From positions 186,001-250,000 of the forward strand of contig CAWBVU010000005.1 of the NCBI GenBank assembly GCA_963792405.1: DNA of 64,000 nucleotides, given 5' to 3'. The stretch is from SZUA-442 sp963792405. GTDB taxonomy: Bacteria; Actinomycetota; Acidimicrobiia; Spongiisociales; UBA5794. The position numbers and the translations under genes were made by a program. The notes beneath the pieces are model-generated. The model searched no databases and was not told the DNA's origin. It saw nothing but the letters and a program-made list of their open reading frames with translations. This document shows, piece after piece, positions 41,300-49,726 of the stretch. Each line of letters opens with the position of its first letter. The stretch's first letter is position 1.

Positions 41300-42273
41300 C
41301 CCGACCTCCTCGCCGTCTCCCCAACAGTCTCGTCGCCCCGATCGACGGAAGCCAGACCGTTCAGGAAGTCATCGACCGCAGCGACGTACCGCTCCGGCTG
41401 CGTGATGATCGATTCGTGCCCGGCATCCGGCAGCCTCACGACCCGGGCGCCGTGCAGATGGGACGCCAGTTCCACCTGGGTCCTGACAGGGACCACCGCA
41501 TCACGCTCGGTGATCACGACGAGGACGGGAACGTCGATCATCCGGAGGCGCTGGCGACTGTCGAACCGCCAGATCGCGAACGCGGCCTCGTGGTAGAGGT
41601 TCGCATCCCTCGAGAGGAGGGCATCCCACATCCAGGCCTCCCCCTCCGGTGGGATCACCCGAGCGCGGCGCAGGGCGACGAAGGAGCCCCACACGGCTTC
41701 CGCTCGTGAGATCCGTGCGAGGGCACGCGACAGGCGCAGGGCCACCCACGCGAGGGGCCGCGCACGATCGAACGGCCTCGCCGCCGTGGCCCCGAGGACC
41801 AGCGCCGACGGGACGCCCGGATGCCTGATCGCGAGCTCCTGGGCCACCATGCCCCCCATCGAGTACCCGAACACGGGAAGCGGCGTGGGAAGGCCGAGCT
41901 CCCTGACGATGCCCGCCACCTCGTCTGCGAGGTCCCCGATCTCGAACCGACCCCTGATGCGATCCGATTTGCCGTGGTTCCTCAGGTCGGGAACGACGAC
42001 GCGATGGTTCCGTGCCAGCAGCGGGATCGCGCGATGGAACACCATCTCCCCGTCGAAGCTCCAGCCGTGGATCAGGAGGATCGGTGGGGCATCCGATGGC
42101 CCCACCTGGCGAACGAAGAACTCGTGTCGTCCAACGAAGACCGACGTGCCCGGCGCACGCAGCAGTCGACGCTGCCCTGCGGACGTCCTCGGCACGGGGT
42201 CGGGCCCGAACAGCCGCCATGCGAGCCATGCGGAGCCTGCGACGATCAGCGCCCTTCGCACGATGTGACCCAC
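41296..42273 (-). CDS. Alpha/beta hydrolase with N-terminal membrane segment
   Basis: A 325-aa hydrolase. An N-terminal hydrophobic stretch (ALIVAGSAWLAWRLF) may anchor it. The fold is visible from ILLIHGWSFDGE, VVVPDLRNHGKSD and the nucleophile elbow FGYSMGGMVAQE (Ser near residue 125), with VVITERDAVVPV and DAGHESII for Asp and His. The GTG at 42273 is chosen because a TACCGT box lies 6 nt ahead on the minus strand; the frame is open further upstream. It overlaps the dehydrogenase gene by 4 bp, suggesting a joint acyl-ester or PHB-type pathway. Confidence 0.82.
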   Translation of the reverse strand: MGHIVRRALIVAGSAWLAWRLFGPDPVPRTSAGQRRLLRAPGTSVFVGRHEFFVRQVGPSDAPPILLIHGWSFDGEMVFHRAIPLLARNHRVVVPDLRNHGKSDRIRGRFEIGDLADEVAGIVRELGLPTPLPVFGYSMGGMVAQELAIRHPGVPSALVLGATAARPFDRARPLAWVALRLSRALARISRAEAVWGSFVALRRARVIPPEGEAWMWDALLSRDANLYHEAAFAIWRFDSRQRLRMIDVPVLVVITERDAVVPVRTQVELASHLHGARVVRLPDAGHESIITQPERYVAAVDDFLNGLASVDRGDETVGETARRSG

Positions 42274-42384
42274 ACTGGCACGGTAGCCGCGGGAGAGAGC
42301 GCTGGGGCCCGACCGCTGCCGCCGACATCCCCGCCGGTGCACGGTCGTCGGCACCGCCGTCGACCATGCCTACTGTGACCACCG

Positions 42385-43443
42385 ATGGACGACATCCGCC
42401 TGACGGCCTTCTCCCACGGCGCCGGTTGAGCGTGCAAGCTCGGTCCTGACGAGCTGACGCAGGTCCTGCGTCCTTTGCACGATCACCCAGCCACCCGCCA
42501 CCCGGACCTCGTGATAGGGTTCGCCGGGTCAGATGACGCCGGGGTCATCGGCATCGGCGACGACCGCGTGCTTGCCCAAACGGTGGACTTCTTCACTCCG
42601 ATCGTGGACGACCCGCGGTCGTGGGGACGCATCGCTGCGGCGAACGCGCTGTCCGACATCTATGCCATGGGGGCGGAGCCACTGACCGCCCTCCAGCTCG
42701 TCGGTTGGCCGAGGGACGGGCTCCCCATGGACATCCTGAGCGATGTGATGTTGGGCGGTGCCGACACGATGGCGGAAGCAGGGTGCGTGATCGTCGGTGG
42801 CCATTCGATCGACGACAGGGAGCCGAAGTACGGCTTCGCCGTGACGGGGATCGCCCGACGCGGCGAGATCACGTCGAACGGAGCTGCGACGCCGGGACAG
42901 GTCCTCGTGCTCACGAAGCCCATCGGAACCGGAATCATCGCGACCGCGATCAAGAACGGACGCGCGACCGACGACGTCGCCGACGCCGCCATCGCCTCGA
43001 TGGCGGCGCTGAACCGGGGGGCAGCGAACGCCGCGAGGCGGGTGGGCGTGAGGGCCGCGACCGATGTCACCGGGTTCGGCCTGCTCGGACACCTCGCCGA
43101 GATGGTCAGGGCCTCGGGTGTCAGCGCCCACATCGACGTCGATGCGGTCCCCCTCCTGCCGAACGTCCGTGAGCTCACGCGGGCCGGGATGATCCCGGCA
43201 GGCTCACGTCGCAACCTCGCCTCGGTGATACCGATGCTCGACCCCGGTTCGCGCTCGGAGGAGGACCGCGTGGTCCTCGCCGATGCCCAGACCTCCGGCG
43301 GCCTCCTGCTCGCCATCGATGCCCCCCTCGTGGACGCTCTCATGCAAGCCCTCGAGGATGCCGGGGTCAGGGGGTGGCCGATCGGCCGGACCGTCGCACG
43401 CGAGTTCAGCCACGGCCCCACAGGCCAGATCGCCCTCTCCTGA
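42385..43443 (+). CDS. selD: Selenide, water dikinase SelD, a selenocysteine-containing protein
   Basis: A 352-aa enzyme making selenophosphate from selenide and ATP, the Se donor for tRNA-Sec. Codon 15 is TGA (42427-42429). The reading MDDIRLTAFSHGAG-U-ACKLGP matches the SelD active site, in which Sec or Cys precedes the essential Lys (here K18). DDAGV, TVDFFTPIVDDP, RIAAANALSDIYAMG and TDVTGFGLLGHL follow normally. Conventional gene finders would start after the UGA and lose the active site. A TACTGT box (42371-42376) lies 8 nt before the ATG. A stem-loop 7 nt after the UGA is a candidate SECIS. Confidence 0.95.
42437..42455 (+). promoter_or_regulatory. Candidate bacterial SECIS stem-loop in selD
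   Basis: AGCTCG (42437-42442) and CGAGCT (42450-42455) form a perfect 6-bp stem with the 7-nt loop GTCCTGA, starting 7 nt after the UGA at 42427. Bacterial SECIS elements lie directly downstream of the UGA with a short stem and a loop containing G; this one fits in place and shape. SelB binding is inferred. Confidence 0.65.
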
Positions 43444-43484
43444 CCACGACGACACGATCGGTGGGAGAAGTCCCGCGATTTCCC

Positions 43485-43512
43485 TTCACAACGTGTCGAT
43501 GTGGGGTAGGTT
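43485..43512 (+). promoter_or_regulatory. Promoter-like element ahead of the structured RNA candidate
   Basis: TTCACA (43485-43490) and TAGGTT (43507-43512) are separated by 16 bp and lie 42 bp after the selD stop. No start codon with a ribosome site follows, so the transcript would begin directly in the hairpin cluster. Confidence 0.45.
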
Positions 43513-43515
43513 CAA

Positions 43516-43601
43516 GTCGTGGGCCGCAGAGCCCACGACGGGTCCCCCCGTCCCCCCTGGGGGACCCTCAGCTGGCGACGGGCCCCCACCTCGGGGCCCG
43601 T
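43516..43601 (+). ncRNA. Candidate structured RNA: three consecutive perfect hairpins upstream of mgtE
   Basis: Three perfect 9-bp stems follow each other: 43516-43524 with 43531-43539, 43540-43548 with 43559-43567, and 43578-43586 with 43593-43601. The region holds no plausible coding frame and does not match the M-box or other riboswitches I know. It could be a magnesium-responsive leader of mgtE, an independent small RNA ending at the third hairpin, or a composite selD terminator. A separate -10-like box for mgtE lies further downstream (43632). Confidence 0.45.
43578..43601 (+). terminator. Probable intrinsic terminator after selD / structured RNA
   Basis: ACGGGCCCC (43578-43586) pairs with GGGGCCCGT (43593-43601) around a 6-nt loop and is followed by TTGCTGCTTCT, a moderately T-rich tail. 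It is the third hairpin of the cluster. Confidence 0.5.
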
Positions 43602-43646
43602 TGCTGCTTCTGGCGACCACAGGGAAGGCGATAGGCTGATCGTGCC

Positions 43647-45056
43647 ATGAGGCTCCGCATCCCGCGCCCACGCCAGTTCGGCTCCATGATCCGCGACCTC
43701 GCGCGGTCGGATCCCGACGAGGCCGAGGCGTACCTCGACACCCACCAGGAGACCTGGGAGGAGCTCGCGGAACGCAACCCGCACGACGCCGCGGACATCC
43801 TCGAGGCCATCGACGAGGAAGGGGCTGCGGACCTGCTTCGTGACCTCGACGCGGACGACGCCGGCGACGTGCTCGACGAGATGCGCCCGGAGGCGGCAGC
43901 CGACATCCTCCAGGAGCTGGAGCCGGCTCGCGCCGCACAGCTCGTGTCCGAGATGGAGACTGATCAGGCCGTCGACGTGATCGGCGCCCTCGATGCATCC
44001 GACAGGACGGCCATCCTCGCGGAGCTCGACGCGGATACCGCCCTCGAGGTGGAGCGCCTGTTGATGTTCGCCGCCGACACGGCGGGCGGCATGATGACGA
44101 CCGACATCGCGATGCTGCCTGCGGGCATCACCGCAGGTGAGGCGATCGAGTCACTGCGGCGCCTCCACGACGAGCTCGGCTCGAACCTCCTCTACGTGTA
44201 CGTGGTCGACGACGATGACCGCCTCCTCGGGGTCGTGTCGTTCCGCGACCTCGTGTTCGCCAGACCGGGGATGGGACTGGACGAGGTCATGGAGCCCAAC
44301 GTCGTCAGCGTCCATACCGACACTGACCGCGAGCAGGTCACCGAGCTCGTCCAGAGGTATCGACTGATCGCGATCCCCGTCGTGGATGAGAACGCCAGGC
44401 TCGTCGGCATGGTCAAGGTCGCGGAGGCCCTCGAGGCCATCCAGGCCGAAGCAGGCGAGGACCTCGCCGTCATGTTCGGTGCCGGTGACCAGGAATCGGT
44501 GTTCACCCCCGTGCGTGAGTCGGTGCGCCGGAGGCTCCCATGGAACGTGTTCAACCTCGTGGCAGGCTTCGCGACGGTGTTCGTCGTCGCACAGTTCGAT
44601 GACACCCTCGCCACGTATTCGGTGCTGGCCGCGTTCATGCCACTGGTCGCGGGCCTGTCAGGGAACAGCGGCGCACAGGCGATCGCCGTGACGATCCGTT
44701 CGCTCTCCGTCGGTGACCTCCCACGGGGAAGGGAGTTCAGGGCGATCCGGCGCGAGATGCAGATCGGGCTCATCCGCGGCGTCGTGCTCGCGACGGTCGG
44801 AGCCGTCCTCGCCGCCCTCGCGGTCGGGATCCTCGGAGGTGCCACGGACGGCCTGACGGCGCTCGACCTCGCCGTCATCGTGTGGATCTCGACCATGGTG
44901 GGACTCGCCACGGCGGCCTTCGTCGGTGCGTCGATCCCTCTGCTGCTCAGGCGCCTCGGACAGGATCCTGCGCTCGCGTCGAACATCTTCTTGACGATGA
45001 TCACCGACGCCGTGGGGTTCGGCAGCTTCCTGCTCGTCGCCAGCCTGCTGCTCTGA
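43647..45056 (+). CDS. mgtE: Magnesium transporter MgtE
   Basis: A 469-aa Mg2+ channel. The N-terminal superhelical MgtE domain (about 10-125) has repeats such as DAADILEAIDEEGAADLLRDL. A CBS pair (about 140-260) follows; in the family both domains bind Mg2+ and close the pore. About five helices run from residue 290 (VFNLVAGFATVFVVAQF), with the family motif MPLVAGLSGNSGAQAIAV near 330 and a final hydrophobic GFGSFLLVASLLL. Length is normal. A TAGGCT box (43632-43637) ends 9 nt before the ATG. Confidence 0.94.
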   Translation: MRLRIPRPRQFGSMIRDLARSDPDEAEAYLDTHQETWEELAERNPHDAADILEAIDEEGAADLLRDLDADDAGDVLDEMRPEAAADILQELEPARAAQLVSEMETDQAVDVIGALDASDRTAILAELDADTALEVERLLMFAADTAGGMMTTDIAMLPAGITAGEAIESLRRLHDELGSNLLYVYVVDDDDRLLGVVSFRDLVFARPGMGLDEVMEPNVVSVHTDTDREQVTELVQRYRLIAIPVVDENARLVGMVKVAEALEAIQAEAGEDLAVMFGAGDQESVFTPVRESVRRRLPWNVFNLVAGFATVFVVAQFDDTLATYSVLAAFMPLVAGLSGNSGAQAIAVTIRSLSVGDLPRGREFRAIRREMQIGLIRGVVLATVGAVLAALAVGILGGATDGLTALDLAVIVWISTMVGLATAAFVGASIPLLLRRLGQDPALASNIFLTMITDAVGFGSFLLVASLLL

Positions 45057-45063
45057 TGCCGGA

Positions 45064-45573
45064 TCAGCTGCCGAGCACCGCGGACGCCGTGCCCTCGAAG
45101 GGACCGAGGTACACGATGCGGTATCCGTCGTCGAGCCTCGCGAGGTAGTGCGCCGCAGCTGACGCGCGGTCGGCGTCGGTCGCCTCCGGATTGGCGACGA
45201 CGTTCGCCGCCTGCGCGTCGTCCACGATGTGGAGGACGGTCACGGGTGGGAACAGTTCAACGACCTCCGCGATCACGTCGTAGATGTCGAGGTCGGTGAG
45301 CGTGACATATGAGGTCGGGTCGAGGAGCACGACCACCTCGTCACCGTTGCCCTCGGTCGCGGCCCTCGACACGATCTGGTACTCCGGCGGCGTGAGCTGG
45401 GAGATCGGCATGGTGCTCGTCGTCGAGGTCGTCACCTGCGTGGTGGTCGTCGTGGCGGGAAGGGTCGTGACGGTCACGGCGACGGTCGAGGTGGGATCCT
45501 CGCTGCTCGACGTGCACGAGGCGATCGCCAATGCGACCGACATGAACACCACGGCACGTTTCCCGCGCAGCAT
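45064..45573 (-). CDS. Secreted lipoprotein with Thr-rich linker, unknown
   Basis: A 169-aa protein with a signal peptide and lipobox (AIASC, Cys near 20), a Thr/Val-rich linker (about 25-58), then a domain of about 110 residues (PPEYQIVSRAATEGNGDEVVVLL, PVTVLHIVDDAQAANVV, ADRASAAAHYLARLDDGYRIVYLGPF). No family is recognised. It ends 8 bp from the mgtE stop (convergent). A TAGGAT box lies 6 nt before the ATG on the minus strand. Confidence 0.68.
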   Translation of the reverse strand: MLRGKRAVVFMSVALAIASCTSSSEDPTSTVAVTVTTLPATTTTTQVTTSTTSTMPISQLTPPEYQIVSRAATEGNGDEVVVLLDPTSYVTLTDLDIYDVIAEVVELFPPVTVLHIVDDAQAANVVANPEATDADRASAAAHYLARLDDGYRIVYLGPFEGTASAVLGS

Positions 45574-45592
45574 GACCCGATCCTACTTCGGC

Positions 45593-46009
45593 TCAGCGAT
45601 CGGCACCGAGTTCGCTCCACTCGGCGTAGGTGATGCCGTCCATGAACGGCGCGTGCATCACAACGGGGAACAAGGAGGCGACCGCCTCGAATCGGTCGGC
45701 GTCGGGGGCCTTCTCGAGCAGGTGCATGGCGAGGTCGAGCTGGGGCCGCCACGCCCTCGCGCCGAGGGCGACGTCGACTCGGGATCGCCAGTCGTCGGAT
45801 GCGTCCGGGCGCTCTGCGCCCTGCCAGTGGGCGGCGAGGCGCCGTGCTGCGCCGATCACCCGCCTCAGGTAGCGGGCGACATCCCTGTCGACGTCGGGGC
45901 CGCTCCCGACCGATTCGGCCCAATCGGCGAATGCCTGCTCGGTCCACCGATCGGGCTTCGTCACGCATGACCGGTAGAGCTCGTCGACATCGGACAGGAG
46001 CGTGCTCAC
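45593..46009 (-). CDS. Helical protein of unknown function at the end of the nadE operon
   Basis: A 138-aa soluble, acidic, mostly helical protein (LLSDVDELYRSCVTKPDRWTEQAF, YLRRVIGAARRLAAHWQG, RPQLDLAMHLLEKAPDADRFEAVASLFPVVMHA). No family is recognised. The GTG start overlaps the aminotransferase stop (GTGA), so it is the last gene of a leftward operon with ybdK-type ligase, nadE and the aminotransferase. Confidence 0.65.
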   Translation of the reverse strand: MSTLLSDVDELYRSCVTKPDRWTEQAFADWAESVGSGPDVDRDVARYLRRVIGAARRLAAHWQGAERPDASDDWRSRVDVALGARAWRPQLDLAMHLLEKAPDADRFEAVASLFPVVMHAPFMDGITYAEWSELGADR

Positions 46010-46845
46010 GACCCCGTCTCTCCGGCGACCAGATCCCTGAATCCCGCGGCAAGTGCCGTGACCACGGGACCGACCGCAAAGGTGGTGTCCGCCACGGCGA
46101 CGACGGGGAGCACCTGGCGCACGGTCGACATCACGAACACCTCGTCTGCAGCGAGGAGATCCTGCTCCAGGAACCGCCCCTCCCTCACGGGGATGCCGAG
46201 ACCCTGTGCGACCTCGATCGTGGCCTCTCTGGTGATCGACGCCAGGATGTGGCTTCCGAGACCGGGGGTGCACATCGCACCGTCCGCCACCCAGCCGAGG
46301 CTGAATGTCGGGCCCTCGAGCACCACGCCCCCGGATCCGATGAGGGCGGCATCGTCGTAGCCGCGGCGTCTCGCCGCGATCGTGGCCGCGAGGTTGGGGC
46401 CGTAGGACAGGGTCTTCGCCCCGGTGAGCTCGGACGTCTTCCCATCTGCGTGCCACGGCGCCTCGATCAGGTCGAGGCGAACGGATGCAGGGATGTCCGG
46501 AAGGGCCTCCATGAACACGACGACCACGTTGTCGGTCCCCGGATGCTTCGCATCGGTTCCTCCGGTCACATAGACCCGGAGGACCCCGTCGCCGGGCGAG
46601 GCCGCTTCCATGCACCAGCTGACGAGGTCGTACCTCGGCGGCAGCTCGATCAGGAGGTTCTCGGCACTCCTCGCAAGGCGCTCGAGATGGCCATCGAGCC
46701 TGAACGGCACGCCTCCATAGGCGCGCATCGCCTCGAAGCACCCGTACCCGCGCTGGAAGCCGATGTCGAAGACGCTGACACCTGCGGCGGACGGGTCGGT
46801 GGGAACCCCGTTGATCAGCACAGGCCCGAGTGACCGACCCGTCAC
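46006..46845 (-). CDS. PLP-dependent class IV aminotransferase / aminodeoxychorismate lyase-like
   Basis: A 279-aa fold-type IV PLP enzyme. GVSVFDIGFQRGYGCFEAMRAYGG near residues 22-45 is the family N-terminal motif. The Schiff-base Lys is in TGAKTLSYGPNLAA near 143, and EGPTFSLGWVADG near 177 replaces the E..S.N substrate loop. It could be a branched-chain or D-amino-acid aminotransferase, or PabC of folate synthesis; the sequence does not decide. The GTG start overlaps the nadE stop by 4 bp. Confidence 0.85.
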   Translation of the reverse strand: MTGRSLGPVLINGVPTDPSAAGVSVFDIGFQRGYGCFEAMRAYGGVPFRLDGHLERLARSAENLLIELPPRYDLVSWCMEAASPGDGVLRVYVTGGTDAKHPGTDNVVVVFMEALPDIPASVRLDLIEAPWHADGKTSELTGAKTLSYGPNLAATIAARRRGYDDAALIGSGGVVLEGPTFSLGWVADGAMCTPGLGSHILASITREATIEVAQGLGIPVREGRFLEQDLLAADEVFVMSTVRQVLPVVAVADTTFAVGPVVTALAAGFRDLVAGETGS

Positions 46846-48548
46846 GGCCGGAACCCGTTCGTGATGGGCAAACGGCGATCCCTCCCGAAGGCCTTGAGCG
46901 TGATCTTGACACCGGGGGCGGCCTGTCGGCGCTTGTACTCGTTCCGATCCACCATCGAGGCCACCTCGCGCGCCAGTGCCTCATCGACGCCGGACGCCGC
47001 GATCTCGGCTGCCGTCATGTCGAGCTCGATGTAGCGGTAGAGGATGTCGTCGAGCACCGGGTACGGGGGCAGGGAGTCCTCGTCCAGCTGATCGGGACGC
47101 AGCTCCGCCGAGGGTGCCTTGTCGAGGATCGCGGTCGGGATGACGTCAGAGACGGTGTTGCGCCAGCGTGCGAGATCGTAGACCATCGTCTTGTAGACGT
47201 CCTTGAGCACCGCGTATCCGCCTGCCATGTCCCCGTAGAGCGTCGCGTACCCCACCGCCATCTCCGACTTGTTGCCCGTCGCCACCACCATGCCGCCATG
47301 CTTGTTGGCAATCGCCATCAGGATCGTGCCGCGGATGCGAGCCTGCAGATTCTCCTCGGCGACGTTGGCGGGCGCATCCCCGAACGCTGGCGCGAGCGCG
47401 TCGAGGAACCCGCTGAAGACACCGTCGATGGGGATCGTGTCGAACCTGATGCCGAGCCGTTCGGCGAGGTCGAGGGAATCCTCCACCGACCCGACGGACG
47501 AGTAGCGCGACGGCATCGTGACGCCGTGCACGGCCTCGGCACCGAGGGCATCTGAGGCGATCACGGCGGTCAGCGCGGAGTCGATGCCCCCGCTGAGGCC
47601 GATCACGACCTCTGCGAAGCCGTTCTTGCGGACGTAGTCGCGAAGTGCCGTCACGAGTGCGAGGTACACCTCCTCGAGTTCGCCCGGCTCCGGTGCGATC
47701 GTGGGCGGGTCGATCGTGCTCCGCGCCGTGCGAGCTCCCGAGACCTCCACGATGGGGAGGAGGGGGGATGTTCCGACATCGATCGGGATGTCGACGAGGA
47801 AGCGGGCCTCGACGAACTCGGGCGACCTGGCGAGCACCATCCCGTCCGGAGCGATCACCGTCGATCCCCCGTCGAAGACGAGCTCATCCTGGCCGCCGAC
47901 CGAATTGACGTAGACGACGTGGCAGCCGCCCGTGGCCGCCCGTTCGGACAGCATGGCTACCCGCTCCGCGCGCTTGAACACGTGGAAGGGGGAACCGTTG
48001 ATGTTCAGGAGGACCGCGGCGCCCCCGACGGCCTGTCCGGTTGGCGGGCCGCCCTCGTCCCAGATGTCCTCACAGATCGAGATACCGCAGAGCACGGACC
48101 CGATCGAGTGGAGCCGAAGTGGATCACGCGACTCGGCGAAGTAGCGGGCCTCATCGAACACCCCGTAGTTCGGGAGGAGGGTCTTGTGGTAGACGTCGAC
48201 GAGGCGTCCCCCGTGCAGTACGGCTGCGGCATTGGCGACGTCCCTCGCAACGGCATCGTCGTCCTTGCGACCTGCCTCGAGCCTGTCGACGAACCCCACG
48301 ACGACCGTCGTGTCGCCCGACTCGGCCGCGAGGTGCTCGAGCGCCCGCAGGTTGGCGTCCACGAACCCTTCGCGCAGCACCAGATCCTCTGGCGGATAGC
48401 CGCAGACCGCCAGCTCCGGGAGTGCGAGGACGTCGGCGTCATGGGCCTCGGCCCACCGCATGGCTTCGAGGATCCGCACCTCGTTCCCTGGGATGTCCCC
48501 CACCACGAGGTCGAGCTGGGCGCCTGCGACGCGCAGCGATCGCGTCAC
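46842..48548 (-). CDS. nadE: NAD+ synthase, glutamine-hydrolysing
   Basis: A 568-aa two-domain enzyme making NAD+ from deamido-NAD+, ATP and Gln. The N-terminal nitrilase domain (1-260) has the catalytic Glu in LPELAVCGYPPEDL, Lys in VYHKTLLPNYG and Cys in ISICEDIW. The C-terminal synthetase has IGLSGGIDSALTAVIA near 320 and ATGNKSEMAVGYATLYGD. It is shorter than the mycobacterial type and matches the 540-580 aa class. GTGA overlaps on both sides place it inside the operon. Confidence 0.94.
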   Translation of the reverse strand: MTRSLRVAGAQLDLVVGDIPGNEVRILEAMRWAEAHDADVLALPELAVCGYPPEDLVLREGFVDANLRALEHLAAESGDTTVVVGFVDRLEAGRKDDDAVARDVANAAAVLHGGRLVDVYHKTLLPNYGVFDEARYFAESRDPLRLHSIGSVLCGISICEDIWDEGGPPTGQAVGGAAVLLNINGSPFHVFKRAERVAMLSERAATGGCHVVYVNSVGGQDELVFDGGSTVIAPDGMVLARSPEFVEARFLVDIPIDVGTSPLLPIVEVSGARTARSTIDPPTIAPEPGELEEVYLALVTALRDYVRKNGFAEVVIGLSGGIDSALTAVIASDALGAEAVHGVTMPSRYSSVGSVEDSLDLAERLGIRFDTIPIDGVFSGFLDALAPAFGDAPANVAEENLQARIRGTILMAIANKHGGMVVATGNKSEMAVGYATLYGDMAGGYAVLKDVYKTMVYDLARWRNTVSDVIPTAILDKAPSAELRPDQLDEDSLPPYPVLDDILYRYIELDMTAAEIAASGVDEALAREVASMVDRNEYKRRQAAPGVKITLKAFGRDRRLPITNGFRP

Positions 48549-49681
48549 AGGCCCTCCACCGTCTCGTCGATGAGGTGATCGACCACCGCCCTCAGGGCCT
48601 CCTCGTTGTCGGCTCCGGCGGTGAGGGCGTCCCGATACACGGCCCGCTGGCGGTCGGCGCTCGTGCCCTCCGCAGTGATCGCCCGGACACGCCGCACCTC
48701 GTCGAGCGAACCGAGCGCGTTTGCCTGGTCCTCCACGAGGTCGACGAGCTCGTCCGCGAGCCTCGCCATCGGGACGAGCTCACCCCTCCCGAAGTCGATG
48801 AGGGATTCCTCGACGCCATAGCGCTGCGCCCGCCAGTTGTTCTCGGCGATCAGCATCCGCGAGTAGATGCGCCATCGCTGGTTGTGGGTGCGGCGTTCGT
48901 ACAGCATCGCGAGCAGTGCCTGGTAGAGGGCGGCGATGGAGACGGCGTCCTCGTAGCGCGTGCACACGTCCGATGAGCGCATTTCGAGCGTGGGATAGCG
49001 GGCGGAGGGCCGGATGTCCCACCACAGCTTCGTGGAGTCCTCGATGACGCCGGTTCGCACCAACACGTTGACGTGCCGCTGATATTCGGCCCAGTCGTTG
49101 AACTCGTCGGGAATGCCCGTGCGGGGCAGTGCCCGGAACACGGCGGGCCGATAGCTCTTGAGACCCGTGTCGTCCCCGTGCCAGAAGGGCGAGGAGCCGG
49201 AGAGGGCCAGGATGTGCGGGAGGAAGTAGCAGACCTGGTTCATGAGGTCGATGCGGAGGTCCTGGTCGCCGATCTCGACGTGGACGTGCATCCCGCAGAT
49301 GAGCAGCCTCCTCACCACTCCCTGGAGGGCGAGTTCGAGGAGCCGGTAGCGCTCCTTGTCGGTGTACTGCTGATCACCCCACACGGCGAAGGGGTGGGTC
49401 GACGCGGAGATGATCGCCATCCCGTGATCGGACACCGTGTCGGACACGAAGCGTCGCAGCTCACGGAGGTACTCGCCGAGTTCGGTGACGTTGCGGCTGA
49501 CGGGCGTGCCGATCTCGATCTGTGAACGGAGGAACTCCGGACTCGTCATGCCGAGCGGAGGCGACTCGAGCGCCACCTTGAGGGAATCCGGGAGGTCGGC
49601 GACGAGGTTGCGGGTCGACCGGTCGACGACGAAGTACTCCTCCTCGACACCGATCGTGAACGTCGGTTCCTCCGGGCTCAT
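48545..49681 (-). CDS. Carboxylate-amine ligase, GCS2/YbdK family
   Basis: A 378-aa ATP-dependent ligase. TIGVEEEYFVVDRSTRNLV at the N-terminus, ISASTHPFAVWGDQ near 95, MHVHVEIGD near 130 and WWDIRPSARYPTLEMRSSDVCT near 220 define the family. These enzymes join glutamate and cysteine or related substrates; actinobacterial relatives include MshC-independent and pterin-type ligases, so the substrate is open. ATG 49681 follows GAGGAGAG. A GTGA overlap links it to nadE. Confidence 0.88.
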   Translation of the reverse strand: MSPEEPTFTIGVEEEYFVVDRSTRNLVADLPDSLKVALESPPLGMTSPEFLRSQIEIGTPVSRNVTELGEYLRELRRFVSDTVSDHGMAIISASTHPFAVWGDQQYTDKERYRLLELALQGVVRRLLICGMHVHVEIGDQDLRIDLMNQVCYFLPHILALSGSSPFWHGDDTGLKSYRPAVFRALPRTGIPDEFNDWAEYQRHVNVLVRTGVIEDSTKLWWDIRPSARYPTLEMRSSDVCTRYEDAVSIAALYQALLAMLYERRTHNQRWRIYSRMLIAENNWRAQRYGVEESLIDFGRGELVPMARLADELVDLVEDQANALGSLDEVRRVRAITAEGTSADRQRAVYRDALTAGADNEEALRAVVDHLIDETVEGL

Positions 49682-49726
49682 CGTCACTCTCCTCGGCATC
49701 AGCGTAGACCATCGGGCTCGAGCCGG

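Noticed and set aside
42475..43443. SelD starting at a codon downstream of the UGA
   Set aside because: This start removes the glycine-rich loop, the Sec/Cys and the catalytic Lys, while the upstream frame matches the family exactly.
43516..43646. Classical M-box (ykoK) magnesium riboswitch upstream of mgtE
   Set aside because: The conserved M-box core is not recognisable; only three simple hairpins are seen.
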